NCBI GenBank assembly: GCA_934047225.1
Contig: CAKOHE010000034.1
Span: 1-64,000 of the forward strand
DNA: 64,000 bases
Reading direction: 5' to 3'
Source of the DNA: Ypsolopha sequella
Taxonomy: Eukaryota > Arthropoda > Insecta > Lepidoptera > Ypsolophidae
Every line of letters begins with the position of its first letter. The stretch's first letter is position 1. The notes beneath the pieces were generated by a model. That model did not search any database. It worked only from the letters and a program-made list of their open reading frames with translations, and was not told the origin of the DNA. Made by a program: the position numbers and the translations under genes. Of this stretch, positions 19,821 through 29,394 are shown in pieces.

Positions 19821-22820
19821 TCACGACTTAGTTTTTATTAAAGTTTCGGTATCATCGTAACTCAATTTATGTAGCCAATTTAATATTTCGTATTTAACTT
19901 TAAAATTACTTAGATTTTTAATACGAAGATCATTGTTGAAAAATGAATTGTATAGACGGGGAGCAATATTATAAAAGTTTTTGCGGGCAAATTCGCTTTT
20001 CACTCGAGGAACAGGGAATCGTTGTATTCGTTTGTTGCTGTCTGGAATGTTTGAAACGATCGTTCTGTGATACCTCCGAATGGTTTGATAAATAAAAAGT
20101 TTCCGCACTGATAAAACTTCTGCCTGTTCGTAGACCATGGTTGTAGGGTGACGGAAGGGCAGATACATAATAACCTTCAGCACCGCACGTTGTGCTCTTT
20201 CAATTTCAATAAGGTTTGTTTTTGATGCACCACCCCAGGAACAAATGCAGTAACTCAAAATACATTGGCAGAGTGCTTTATACGTCTGGATTAATAGTTT
20301 ATGGTTAGCAACCATCCGTAAATTCTTAAAAATGTAGATAAGCTTTCTCACTCTTGCAGATGTAGCCGCAATATGTGCACTCCATCGGAGCTTATCATCA
20401 ATAACTATCCCGAGATATTTAATGGATTGTGAACGTTCTAGTGAAGTGCAATGGCATATAATGTCTCTGTCCATTTGGTCACGATTGCAAGGGAATGTAT
20501 GCACCGTTAAGTGGAAATCGTCCGGACTACATACTTCTGTTTTACTGAAACAAAGATATTTTGTTTTTTGTGTATTGAGAGAGAGTAGACTGTTTTCAAG
20601 CCAGGTAGTCACTCTCCCTAAACCACTTTCTGCCAGAGTCCTGACCTCACTCCAATTTTTTTCGTGAAACAGTATAACGGTGTCGTCCGCAAACATCAAT
20701 AAGTCAGCTCCATTGATATCTATAGAGCAAAGCTCGTTTATATATAGCAAAAAAAGTGTGGGTCCAAGCGTACTACCCTGTGGCACGCCGTAGGAACAAA
20801 TATTTCTACGACTTGTGTGATCACCGACCCTCACATACTGTTCCCTGTTATTGAGATAGCTCTCAAACCAGGATAAGGCTTGACCTCTGACGCCAGCATT
20901 TTCCAGTCGCGCTAAAAGGATTGGAATAGACACAGTGTCAAATGCTTTTTGCAAATCAAGAAAGACACCAAGACATCTATCCCCAGCATCCAAATAACTA
21001 GTTACTAGAGTTGTCAGTTTGAGCACAGCATCGTCAGTAGACCGTCCCATTCTAAACCCGTATTGATTATCTGCTAGCAGATTATGGCTTTCAAGGTATT
21101 TTACCAGTTTCATGTTAACAACTTTTTCCAATATTTTAGAAAGGGTAGTCAGCAGAGAGATGGGTCTATAATTCGTTGGTAGACTTTTGTCATTAGCTTT
21201 GTGAATGGGACGAACGATGGCAATCTTAAAGAGTTCTGGAAAAATACCTATTGATAAACTCAGGTTACAAATATATGTAATAGGTATCAAAAGTTGGTCA
21301 CAGAAGGTTTTAAATATTTTAATTGAAATAGAGTCCCATCCAGGAGCGCTTTCAGTTTTAAGCCTAAGAATAATATTTCTAATTTCGACAGGGTCTGTAG
21401 GTGAGAAAGACATAGATGAAATTGGGGCATTCTGATTTCTTGCTTTTTTAGCTAGGTCAAGGTCACTGACTCCCATTTTTTCAAGTGTATTATTAGCTAA
21501 AGATTTCCCAACCGATGTAAAATACTTATTTACTTTGTCCAATGAATCCAGTGGTGTGTTTTCTAGTTTTAAAAGTTCGAGCGATGATTCTTTTTTACTT
21601 TGCATATTGCATACTTCCTTTATGATGTTCCAAGTTCCTTTAATATTACCCCTATTTTTTTCGAACTGCAAATGATAATATTTCTTTTTAGTGAATTTTA
21701 TAATTTTATTACAAGTATTTCGATATTTAATGTATTCTAGTTTTAGTTCTAAGTTTCCAGGAGATTTTTTAGTTTTCCTATACAGATGATCTCTTTTGCG
21801 TATGGATCGGACTAATCCAAATGTAATCCAGGGCTTCAAGGGTTGTTTATTTTTTGCTAATGTAATAGTAGAGGTGTTAGAACTGACTATAGTTTGGAGC
21901 CGCGTAACTAAAATATCTGCAGCCCTGTCAACATCGGGTTCTTCGTAGAGATCATCCCACTTTTCCTTTATTAAAGTTCTTCCAACAGATTCATAATCTA
22001 CCGTTACTTTTTTTAATGTGCAGGAATTATGTTTTATCTGTGTTTTGTCTATGTACAGTAGAATAGGGGAGTGGTCAGTGAATTCTTGGAAAACCAATGT
22101 TTGACATTGGTGAATAGATTTGATCATAAAATGATCCAGGCATGACATTTTCCTCGTTGGTTTGTCAATACCCTGCCTTAGTCCGTAAGAAGCCATAAGG
22201 TTTAAATAATCATTAACTATGGGACATTGATTATCTGGCAGAGTATTGAAGTTGATGTCCCCAACTAGAATAACATTTCTAGTTTGAACAGATTGTAATA
22301 TATTACTTAAAGAGCCTATGTATAAGTCGGGGTCAGTGGGAACACGTTTTTCTCTATGAAAGGGTCTGTATGAGCATAGAATGGTGTATTCGTTTGACAA
22401 ATTTAGGAGAATACAATTACCATCTATGACAGTAGGTTCACTTGTCGTTACCTGAATCTCTTCTTTTACATAAACTACTACGCCGTCGTTTTGGTTAAGA
22501 CTATTTTTAGTTTCGAACATCTTATAGTTGTTAATGTGTGGCGGAGTAAAGTCACTGTTGGTCCTGCATTCAGTGAAAACCAAGATATCCAATGTCAGAT
22601 CAAAACCGGAAATATAAACAAGGAAGTTATCAAGATTACAGTTAATGCTTCTAATGTTTACTGAAAGAATACTTAGGGCTTTGTCGCTATTCTTATTGCA
22701 ATTAAGAACTTCGCAGCATTTAGTATGATCTTCTATATAGCTGCACCGAATGTCTCCTGTGTTATCTATTTCGGATGCTATATGTGTACTATCGAAGGTA
22801 ACGGTTAAGGTAAGATTGTC
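19821..22820 (-). CDS. LINE ORF2: endonuclease-reverse transcriptase
   Basis: Encodes the enzyme that nicks target DNA and reverse-transcribes the element RNA at the nick (target-primed reverse transcription). The frame is open from just after a TGA at 22821-22823 to 19821, about 999 codons. The N-terminal endonuclease (APE type) shows VNIRSIN, ILVFTECR, VGDINFN, LDHFMIK and FTDHSPILL. The RT domain follows: RPIHKANDKSLPTNYRPIS, QYGFRMGRSTDDA, VFLDLQKAFDT, GVPQGSTLGP and the catalytic FADD near residue 710, then a C-terminal extension with RHPTTMVYEQ. There is no ATG ahead of the endonuclease motifs (the first is well inside it), so translation may begin by reinitiation after ORF1 or at a non-ATG codon. 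Domain order fits the jockey/CR1-like LINE group; the exact clade is not assigned. Confidence 0.93.
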   Translation of the reverse strand, partial: DNLTLTVTFDSTHIASEIDNTGDIRCSYIEDHTKCCEVLNCNKNSDKALSILSVNIRSINCNLDNFLVYISGFDLTLDILVFTECRTNSDFTPPHINNYKMFETKNSLNQNDGVVVYVKEEIQVTTSEPTVIDGNCILLNLSNEYTILCSYRPFHREKRVPTDPDLYIGSLSNILQSVQTRNVILVGDINFNTLPDNQCPIVNDYLNLMASYGLRQGIDKPTRKMSCLDHFMIKSIHQCQTLVFQEFTDHSPILLYIDKTQIKHNSCTLKKVTVDYESVGRTLIKEKWDDLYEEPDVDRAADILVTRLQTIVSSNTSTITLAKNKQPLKPWITFGLVRSIRKRDHLYRKTKKSPGNLELKLEYIKYRNTCNKIIKFTKKKYYHLQFEKNRGNIKGTWNIIKEVCNMQSKKESSLELLKLENTPLDSLDKVNKYFTSVGKSLANNTLEKMGVSDLDLAKKARNQNAPISSMSFSPTDPVEIRNIILRLKTESAPGWDSISIKIFKTFCDQLLIPITYICNLSLSIGIFPELFKIAIVRPIHKANDKSLPTNYRPISLLTTLSKILEKVVNMKLVKYLESHNLLADNQYGFRMGRSTDDAVLKLTTLVTSYLDAGDRCLGVFLDLQKAFDTVSIPILLARLENAGVRGQALSWFESYLNNREQYVRVGDHTSRRNICSYGVPQGSTLGPTLFLLYINELCSIDINGADLLMFADDTVILFHEKNWSEVRTLAESGLGRVTTWLENSLLSLNTQKTKYLCFSKTEVCSPDDFHLTVHTFPCNRDQMDRDIICHCTSLERSQSIKYLGIVIDDKLRWSAHIAATSARVRKLIYIFKNLRMVANHKLLIQTYKALCQCILSYCICSWGGASKTNLIEIERAQRAVLKVIMYLPFRHPTTMVYEQAEVLSVRKLFIYQTIRRYHRTIVSNIPDSNKRIQRFPVPRVKSEFARKNFYNIAPRLYNSFFNNDLRIKNLSNFKVKYEILNWLHKLSYDDTETLIKTKS

Positions 22821-23157
22821 TCAAACTGGTGTAGACAAGAAAATAAATATCATTAGACGATATTAAAAGTATGACATAATTAAAATGACGAAAAAATTTA
22901 GTAGGGTGTAGATTATCATCATAAGATTCATAAGTGATAGAATTGGTAAATGAAGAGTAAGTTATGTAATAATATGTGCTTAAGTGTTTGTGGCATGTAC
23001 AACTCGGTAAAAGTGTGAAATTGTGTAAAGATGGGTATAATGTGTGGATGTGTAATTTCAGTTTAGCAACTAGCAGATTTACATTTGATAAATTACAGAA
23101 AAATACCAAAACATGCAAAATATAAATACTGACTACATGAATATGTGCACTATATAG

Positions 23158-24087
23158 TCAAATTTGAGGTAGTTGAGGTTTTTCATACTTCTCGAAGTCT
23201 GATTCGCTAATTATGCGCAATGCTGGCTCTCCTTCCGCCTTACGTAAAAACACGGTGCCGTTGGAGGTCCAACAAAAGGCATACTGATGCATTTTTGCAA
23301 ACTCTCGAGCCATAGAATAGAGCTTCTTTGTCCTAAACGTAAGGCTCTCTGCAATATAAACCGGCTTTTCTGGACCATCAATTTTTATATTGGATGTGTT
23401 AAGCTTCTGGTTTTTATTTATTCGGTTGTATGTTTTGACAGCAGTGAGCATTTTGTCCTTTGTAAAAACAGATGCGAATTCCATTATAATTGGTTTGTTA
23501 CCTTCAGTTTGTGTATTAACGCGATAAACATTTCTGACATCTGTCATCTCTACTGGTACATTGAGAGCTTTTCCCGTGTTTTTGACTATTTCCAAGAGAT
23601 CACATTTTGATTCTCCTTTTTTTTGTGGCACATTTCTAATTTCTAAAGAGGATAAACGGCCATTTCGTTCTAGTATTTCAATCTTATTTTCAAGAAATTG
23701 AATATATTTGCGATCTTCTTTACGTTCTTCCAACAATGAATTAAATTTGGTCATAAGATCATCGTATTTACTAGACATAAAATCCATAGATTGTGCAATT
23801 TTTTCGTTTTGATTTTTAAGATCCTTCATACAATTCACTAAAACACTTAAGGAGTTGCCATGACTATTCAACGTCGTTATGATATTCGGTTCCGTTTGTA
23901 GAGTGGATCCAGGTTCATCCTTGTCTTGACGGAAGCGCTTGTGTACATTACGAACAGTGACATTGAGCAATGGATCAGAATCGTAACGGTGTAATAATAC
24001 AGGCATCGGTCCCGGCGGCAAAGCGCGCTCCTCTTGACTCTGTACGCCGGCGGTGGCCGCTGGTGGTGGCGATCTCTCAATGGGCAT
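23158..24087 (-). CDS. LINE ORF1 with coiled coil and FP25K-like C-terminal domain
   Basis: A 309-residue protein starting at an ATG. The N-terminal third is Pro/Ser-rich and polar. Residues ~85-150 (DLKNQNEKIAQSMDF..., EERKEDRKYIQFLENKIEIL) have the heptad pattern of a coiled coil, typical of LINE ORF1 proteins that multimerise on element RNA. The C-terminal half (LEIRNVPQKKGES, KPIIMEFASV, YCWTSNGTVFLRKAEGEPA) resembles, from memory, the baculovirus FP-type domain common in lepidopteran LINE ORF1s. It lies upstream of ORF2 on the same strand, 337 bp from that frame. Likely an RNA-binding particle protein. The family link is recalled, not searched. Confidence 0.85.
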   Translation of the reverse strand: MPIERSPPPAATAGVQSQEERALPPGPMPVLLHRYDSDPLLNVTVRNVHKRFRQDKDEPGSTLQTEPNIITTLNSHGNSLSVLVNCMKDLKNQNEKIAQSMDFMSSKYDDLMTKFNSLLEERKEDRKYIQFLENKIEILERNGRLSSLEIRNVPQKKGESKCDLLEIVKNTGKALNVPVEMTDVRNVYRVNTQTEGNKPIIMEFASVFTKDKMLTAVKTYNRINKNQKLNTSNIKIDGPEKPVYIAESLTFRTKKLYSMAREFAKMHQYAFCWTSNGTVFLRKAEGEPALRIISESDFEKYEKPQLPQI

Positions 24088-24440
24088 ACTGTCAGAGTTA
24101 CTCGAGCTCGTGGATACTAGGAGTGTAGGCAGCGTCGCCGGTCGCGTGCAGTTGGGGTGGTGATGAATGAGAGCAGTCGTCGTCTCTAGCGCGGTGACTC
24201 ACTGTTGCGTACGGGCGATGGGCGTTGCTGATGCGCTACCACGTCAATGGCAGTGGGCGCGGCGAGCGGCGTTGGTGTGCGTGCACCGTGCGTAAGCGTA
24301 GTAGGAAGCTTAGAGCAATACCCGTAAGTGAATGATTCTGGCCACTTACTTGCAGAATATGCTTGCCTGGTACAGCCGTGCAGACAGGCCCTGATGAGTC
24401 ATTGAGTCTTCTGTTGATGGAACCAAGCAATCTCTTTCAA

Positions 24441-24927
24441 ACTTCTGAGTTCCTATTATTAGTGCTTGATTTATTTATTACAAAATGTTTAAAAATTTAA
24501 TAAAAAATATTGTGCAGGTCTAGTAAAACGTCTGATACACTCAGTGTCCGGGGGGAAGAGGATTAGTTAAATAGTTTAATTTTTTTATTATTTTAAATTA
24601 AACCTGATCTGTTATAAGTGTATATAATGTAGCCACATTAACTGGAACTGGTAACGTTTTTAAAATATAATTTAATTTTCATTTTAAACATTTACTAATT
24701 TTACAGCAAAATGCAACTAAAGCAATCAATGATGAAATTTATAGTAGGTATGGCAATAACAAAACTAAAAATAAGTAACACGTCAAAAGGATCAAGACCG
24801 TTGTGCGCGCTACCTGCTAGACTGGCCAGTTGCCGGCCGTAATGTTGAATCGAGTCCGCCTGGTGAACAGCTCTTAAACTAGAAACTTTATATTTTTACA
24901 GCAATAAGATGCTGGTATTTGATATTA
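24441..24927. other. no gene recognised
   Basis: AT-rich flank between the LINE and a hAT-type element. Confidence 0.35.
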
Positions 24928-24935
24928 TTTAAAAC

Positions 24936-25587
24936 CAGTGGCTGTTCGTATTAAGGAGCGTTGGAGCGGTGAACTCCCACATAAAATTCAGTTTACTTAC
25001 AGTAGGTACTTAATACGCAGAGCATAAATTGTAGAACAATAATATGTAATACAAATCGCTAGGTAATTAGTTAATAGGTATAGATGAGCCGTCGTCTGGT
25101 GCGAAACGGGATAGCGCTCCTATGAATAAAATGTCGCATTAAAATTTTGTAGGTAGAAAAGAAAGAGAGGTACCAAGGCCCGTACGCGTGAGACGGGGCA
25201 TTTCCTTAGCAAATTAAAGTGAATATGGAGCGCCACTTAAGCCGAGATGCGCCGAATTTAGCCGAGCCGTACCAAACCGAAACAATCTGTATTGCTTAGC
25301 AGCGTTGTCACCGTTCGCTGCATATTAGACACTCATTATTTTTTTATCAGCTTTAGCGCTTGAAGCGCTGCGAGTCACATTTGTTTGCCATTGATTGTTG
25401 CATTGCATAGGTTTGTTGTCATTGTTCGTACGCGTGGTGCCAAAATTAAAACTTTAAAAATAGTGTAGACAATAAAGTGCTCCAACGTTAACTTCTCCTT
25501 GAATAAATGTAAGTCCACTAATAAATAACTTTTGACAGAGATAGGAGGAACAGAACCCCCTGCTCTAAGGCCCGTCAACCGCCACTG
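24936..25587. mobile_element. hAT-type element, 652 bp, with 8-bp target duplication
   Basis: Ends CAGTGGC / GCCACTG. The direct repeat TTTAAAAC flanks both ends exactly (24928-24935 and 25588-25595). The TIR is short. No transposase motif was found; a minus-strand ORF overlapping the right end has no recognised family. Confidence 0.85.
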
Positions 25588-25741
25588 TTTAAAACTTGCC
25601 TGAAAAAAGGCTGGCACGGGCGGACAGCAACACAATTCTATGAGTTCCGTTTTTTCAACATGAGGCACTAAACTTTGAAACTTTTTGCATACTTTTCGCC
25701 TGTCTGTATGCTCGCGTTAAAACTACTGAACAGATTTAGTG

Positions 25742-26030
25742 GGGTTCAATGCTGACATCTTAGCGTACAATAACAACGCACCAACCACCGTGGACTCGGT
25801 GCGACTGTCGCGGTGCACGCTGGATAGTAGCTGCCGAGCTATTATGTACCTTATATCTTAGTGATTAATGTTCACCTGTAGCGAGCACCGGACAAGTGTT
25901 GCTAATCAGCATGTAATCAGCGAGTGGCTGGTTCAACGCTGACATCTTAGCGCACAGTAACAACGCATCTCTCGCCGCGGACCCGGTGCGACCGTCGCGG
26001 TGCACGCTGGATAGTAGCAGACGGACTAGA
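25742..26030. repeat. two ~95-bp direct repeats, 188 bp apart
   Basis: GTTCAATGCTGACATCTTAG..CGGTGCACGCTGGATAGTAG at 25745-25835 recurs at 25932-26021 as GTTCAACGCTGACATCTTAG.. with about 15% change. Element class unknown. Confidence 0.75.
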
Positions 26031-27058
26031 ATGAACCTAGAGGATAATGGAGAAGTGTTAGGAAAAAGAGAACAACCTAACTATAGATAGATACTAGCAT
26101 AGACTAAGTATTACTACGTATACACTAACAGTTCCGATACATCAGTTTGTAGTCACAAAAAAGGAAATCTAGATAGCGTTGCTAAATCCTCTAACGAACA
26201 CGATGCTAAAAAACACCAATTGGTGACGCTATTGGCACAGCGGAGTCACGTGACATGAAAATAATTCCCACTTCGATAATAGATGGCGCTGAAATATTCA
26301 CTGTTAGTGTTACCAACTTAGCGCCATATAGTTTTTCTAAGCAAAGCTATTACAGCCACATGTTTACTTGGTAACCGTGAGAGTTTACTTGCACCAATTA
26401 AACAAATTATGCTTATTTGCGACACTTGGCGACACCTAGTGTTGAAAGGGCGCGTAAAAAATTTGCTACGCCTTGATGTATCGAAGTTGTCGGTCTAAAC
26501 GTAGTAGTCTATGATACTAGTAAGGTTGCTCTTAATTATTCAATATTTTTCAAGCTTATGTTTTACAAAAATTATGCATGGACTGGACATCTATTCTACA
26601 AAGTATTAGGTTTCAACTTGGTTTTCAGCGGTTAAAACGCAGAGGTCTACGCCTCATAGAAAATATACGTAGAAATGCAATTTATTGTAGTGATTAATTT
26701 ATTTGCTCTAAGAATTGAATTCAAGACGATCGCGGTCCGATTCAGACGCTAAGAGGAACAAATAAATACTGTATAAGAAAGATTGTTCATTGTTATAATG
26801 GATTCTGGCGGTAACATATCTTTGGGTTGGTAGGTAAGAGATTTTTCGTTTCATCGTTTTGGCGGAGTACTTTACAAGGAAAAACAACCAATGTCCAATT
26901 TTTTCTAATTTTTTTTTTTTTTGCTCTATGGATTCTCTATTGTACAAATAATAACCAGGTAATATTAGAACCATCAAAAACAACCAAAGTACATTCAAAA
27001 TGTAGCTACAAAAACAGAGTGCTTCCGGAAAAACCACCAACGTCAATAACGTTTCTAT
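26031..27058. other. no gene recognised
   Basis: AT-rich, with chance ORFs on both strands. No repeat partner identified. Confidence 0.35.
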
Positions 27059-27452
27059 GATTTTCAATGCATGTGCTCGTAAAGGCCCACTTTTTATGCA
27101 TCAAAACCGAACAAAAAGTCGATTATTTTGCCCTAGGGCTTTATTATTATTTTTTTTTTATTTATTTACAATGGTTGGCTAACCTGCAGACTTTCCTGTG
27201 TACCATAGATGTTATACTTTTTTTTCCACTGTTTAACGGCTCTGGATACATTCCTTTTGAGCCAATTATAATTTAAAGTTCACAAGATTATATTTGTTTT
27301 CATTTCCTCACACTATGCATTGAAAAACGTAGTATGATACACGGGCGTAAAAGCAATAAATTACTCGGTTACGTTTAAAACACTCGCTACGCTCGTGTTT
27401 TAAATCGTCCTCGTAATTTATTCCTTTGCGCCCTTGTAGCATAAACTACTAT
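27059..27452 (-). mobile_element. Helentron-like family F1, copy 2
   Basis: Inverse orientation to copy 1: TTTTCAATGCATGTGCTCG, body, GCATTGAAAAACG, then the long foldback (CACTCGCTACGCTCGTG at its centre) and GTAGCATAAACTACTA. Very close in sequence to copies 3, 4 and 6. Confidence 0.85.
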
Positions 27453-27539
27453 TTTAACTTTTTAGTAACAAAATTAAGTATTTTCATCTATCCAAGTTTA
27501 ATAAAAAAAACGTAAATAAGGATTTTTTCATGTACCAAA

Positions 27540-27600
27540 TTTTATAAGGTTTTATTTACCTATGCCCAACAGTGGGTAGATGTGAGCTGATTGATACAAA
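27540..27600 (+). repeat. RTE-type LINE 3' tail fragment
   Basis: CCTATGCCCAACAGTGGG..GAGCTGATTGAT resembles the RTE tail signature seen at 36112 and 39218 (CCAGCAGTGGACG.. CTGATGGATGGAT). Confidence 0.5.
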
Positions 27601-27888
27601 AAAAAAAAATACAAAAATATTTATTTCGGTAAAAAAACACATTTTAACAAAAACATTGTTGAGGCCTTCTTGTAAGTATAAAATACTTGTAACAGAAGAC
27701 CCCACTCTTCCATAGCCATAAATTATTAAAATAATGTTGATATTTACTTCCTGTTTTTCCAAAACACACTTCAATTGATTCATAACAGACTTCTTTCACG
27801 ATCGTGACTAATTAATTGTACGCTAAATTACATCTAAGATTTGCGTGAAAACTTTTTGATTTCCTAAAAGCCATGTTATCATGTTGAG

Positions 27889-28776
27889 TAGAGAATCCAA
27901 AAATCGCGATCCCGCAAGCCTGCGGGATTAAGATCATCAATCCCGCGGATCCCGCGGGATTTGCGGGATTGATTATAATTATTATTATTTTTGTTTCATG
28001 TAATTTAAAGAAAGAAAATACACACAAATATTTTTAATTATTCTTATCAACATGAAGCAAAGTTATCACTTATACCTATTATAAATTAAATATAATGATG
28101 TTTAAGACAATACAATATTCACAATATTTCACGTTTCATATTTAGATTTTTATTTGAAATAGAACATATTCATTGGTTTTAGAGGCATTTAAAATCAGCT
28201 CGCCGAGATCTAAGCGCCAAAACTTTGGAGGCCTGTATCTCCTAAACGGCTGAAGGTAGACCCATGTTCATGGTACTCTAAGAAAAGAGCTCGACGAGAT
28301 CTATCTACTAAAAAATAATAATAATAATAATAAAAAAAAAATCTATCTGCTGTATCTCCCGAACGGCTTAAGCTACTGACTCCGGGTTTAGACTATAATG
28401 ATTGGTTTCACAGGGGCTACATGGCCAAATTTAAAAAAATGACATTTGACAGCTTTTGACAATTTTTTGACACGTCTTAAAAAGTGGTCCAATTTGCATT
28501 TAATTCGGTATCAAGGGGTGTGTAGGGTCGCTGATTACGATACCGTTTTAAAATTTGACACTTCTTAAGAATTGACAGTTTTTTTGACATTTTTTGGATA
28601 TAAAAAATGCTATGCAATAGCTTTACCGCGGCAGTCCCCGAGTGCCACACGTCTTTTTTTTTCAATCCCACGAACGTGCGGGATCCCGCATCAGTAATCC
28701 CGCATTTTTGATCCCGCAAAAAAGGTGCAGGATCCCGCATTAGCGGGATCCCGCGTTTGCGGGATTGGATTCCCTA
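27889..28776. mobile_element. hAT-type element, 888 bp, with ATCCCGC clusters
   Basis: The flanking direct repeat ATGTTGAG is exact (27881-27888 and 28777-28784). TIRs are TAGAGAATCCAA and (inverted) TAGGGAATCCAA. The heptamer ATCCCGC occurs on both strands, about six times at 27905-27970 and at least seven times at 28660-28770, at both ends but not in the middle. This suggests subterminal transposase-binding arrays. The interior shares segments with the 7985-8720 repeat. No transposase. Confidence 0.9.
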
Positions 28777-28973
28777 ATGTTGAGCTATAAAAAACATCTT
28801 CACTTACACACTTACTTCTCTGCCTAACTTACCATCTGCTTCGCATACTGAAAAACTATTTAATTAATGAAGAAAAATGACATTTTAATAAAATGTAAAA
28901 CCGAGGAGCTCTAATAAAATGTTCAAAGTATGGAGCAAATTGATCTTTTCTTTGGCCAGTGTATCGTCTAGTG

Positions 28974-29273
28974 CAAGGCTGGCCAATAGATTTTCCAGGT
29001 GAGCAAAATTTCTTAGACTGGCTGCGCGCCGGGCCACCACTACTACCATATTAATAAGGTAATTTATTCACAAAAAAGGCAAAATATGCTTTAATTTACT
29101 TTATTTGTAAATGAAATGAAATTACATATTTTTATTTAATTTAATGTGAGCTGTGAAGTAGTTTTCCTGGTAGTAATTTGTCGGCTAGCCGGCCGACCGA
29201 AGTGCTGGCGGGCAAATTAAAATGCCTTGGCGGGCCACATCATGGCCCGCGTGCCCGGGTTTGGCCGGCCTTG
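28974..29273. mobile_element. hAT-type MITE, 300 bp
   Basis: Ends CAAGGCTGGCCAA / TTGGCCGGCCTTG. Flanks GTCTAGTG (28966-28973) and GTTTAGTG (29274-29281) match at 7 of 8 bases. The interior is rich in GGGCC/GGCCC. Confidence 0.8.
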
Positions 29274-29394
29274 GTTTAGTGTTTATGAACCCTACATTGT
29301 GTGTTGTGTCTAGTAATAAGAATATAACTTAGCTTAGCGTTATTCAATATCAGTAGAGTAACCACTTTCACCTTCATGTACTACTTTATGCAAA

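Larger units (their letters stand above)
19265..24440 (-). mobile_element. near full-length two-ORF LINE
   Basis: Minus-strand element with a GC-rich 5' region (about 24090-24440), ORF1 (24087-23158), ORF2 (22820-19821) and a ~550-bp 3' UTR. The 3' end reads GCAATAAAGACATTTTC followed by a short TTTTCA-type repeat (19265-19290) instead of a plain poly(A). The 3' UTR contains a GTGA/GTGT-rich run (19555-19700). Both ORFs are uninterrupted, so the copy is young. The 5' end and target duplication could not be fixed. Confidence 0.85.

Noticed and set aside
25375..25668. 97-codon minus-strand ORF
   Set aside because: It crosses the right end of the hAT-type element and has no recognisable domain.
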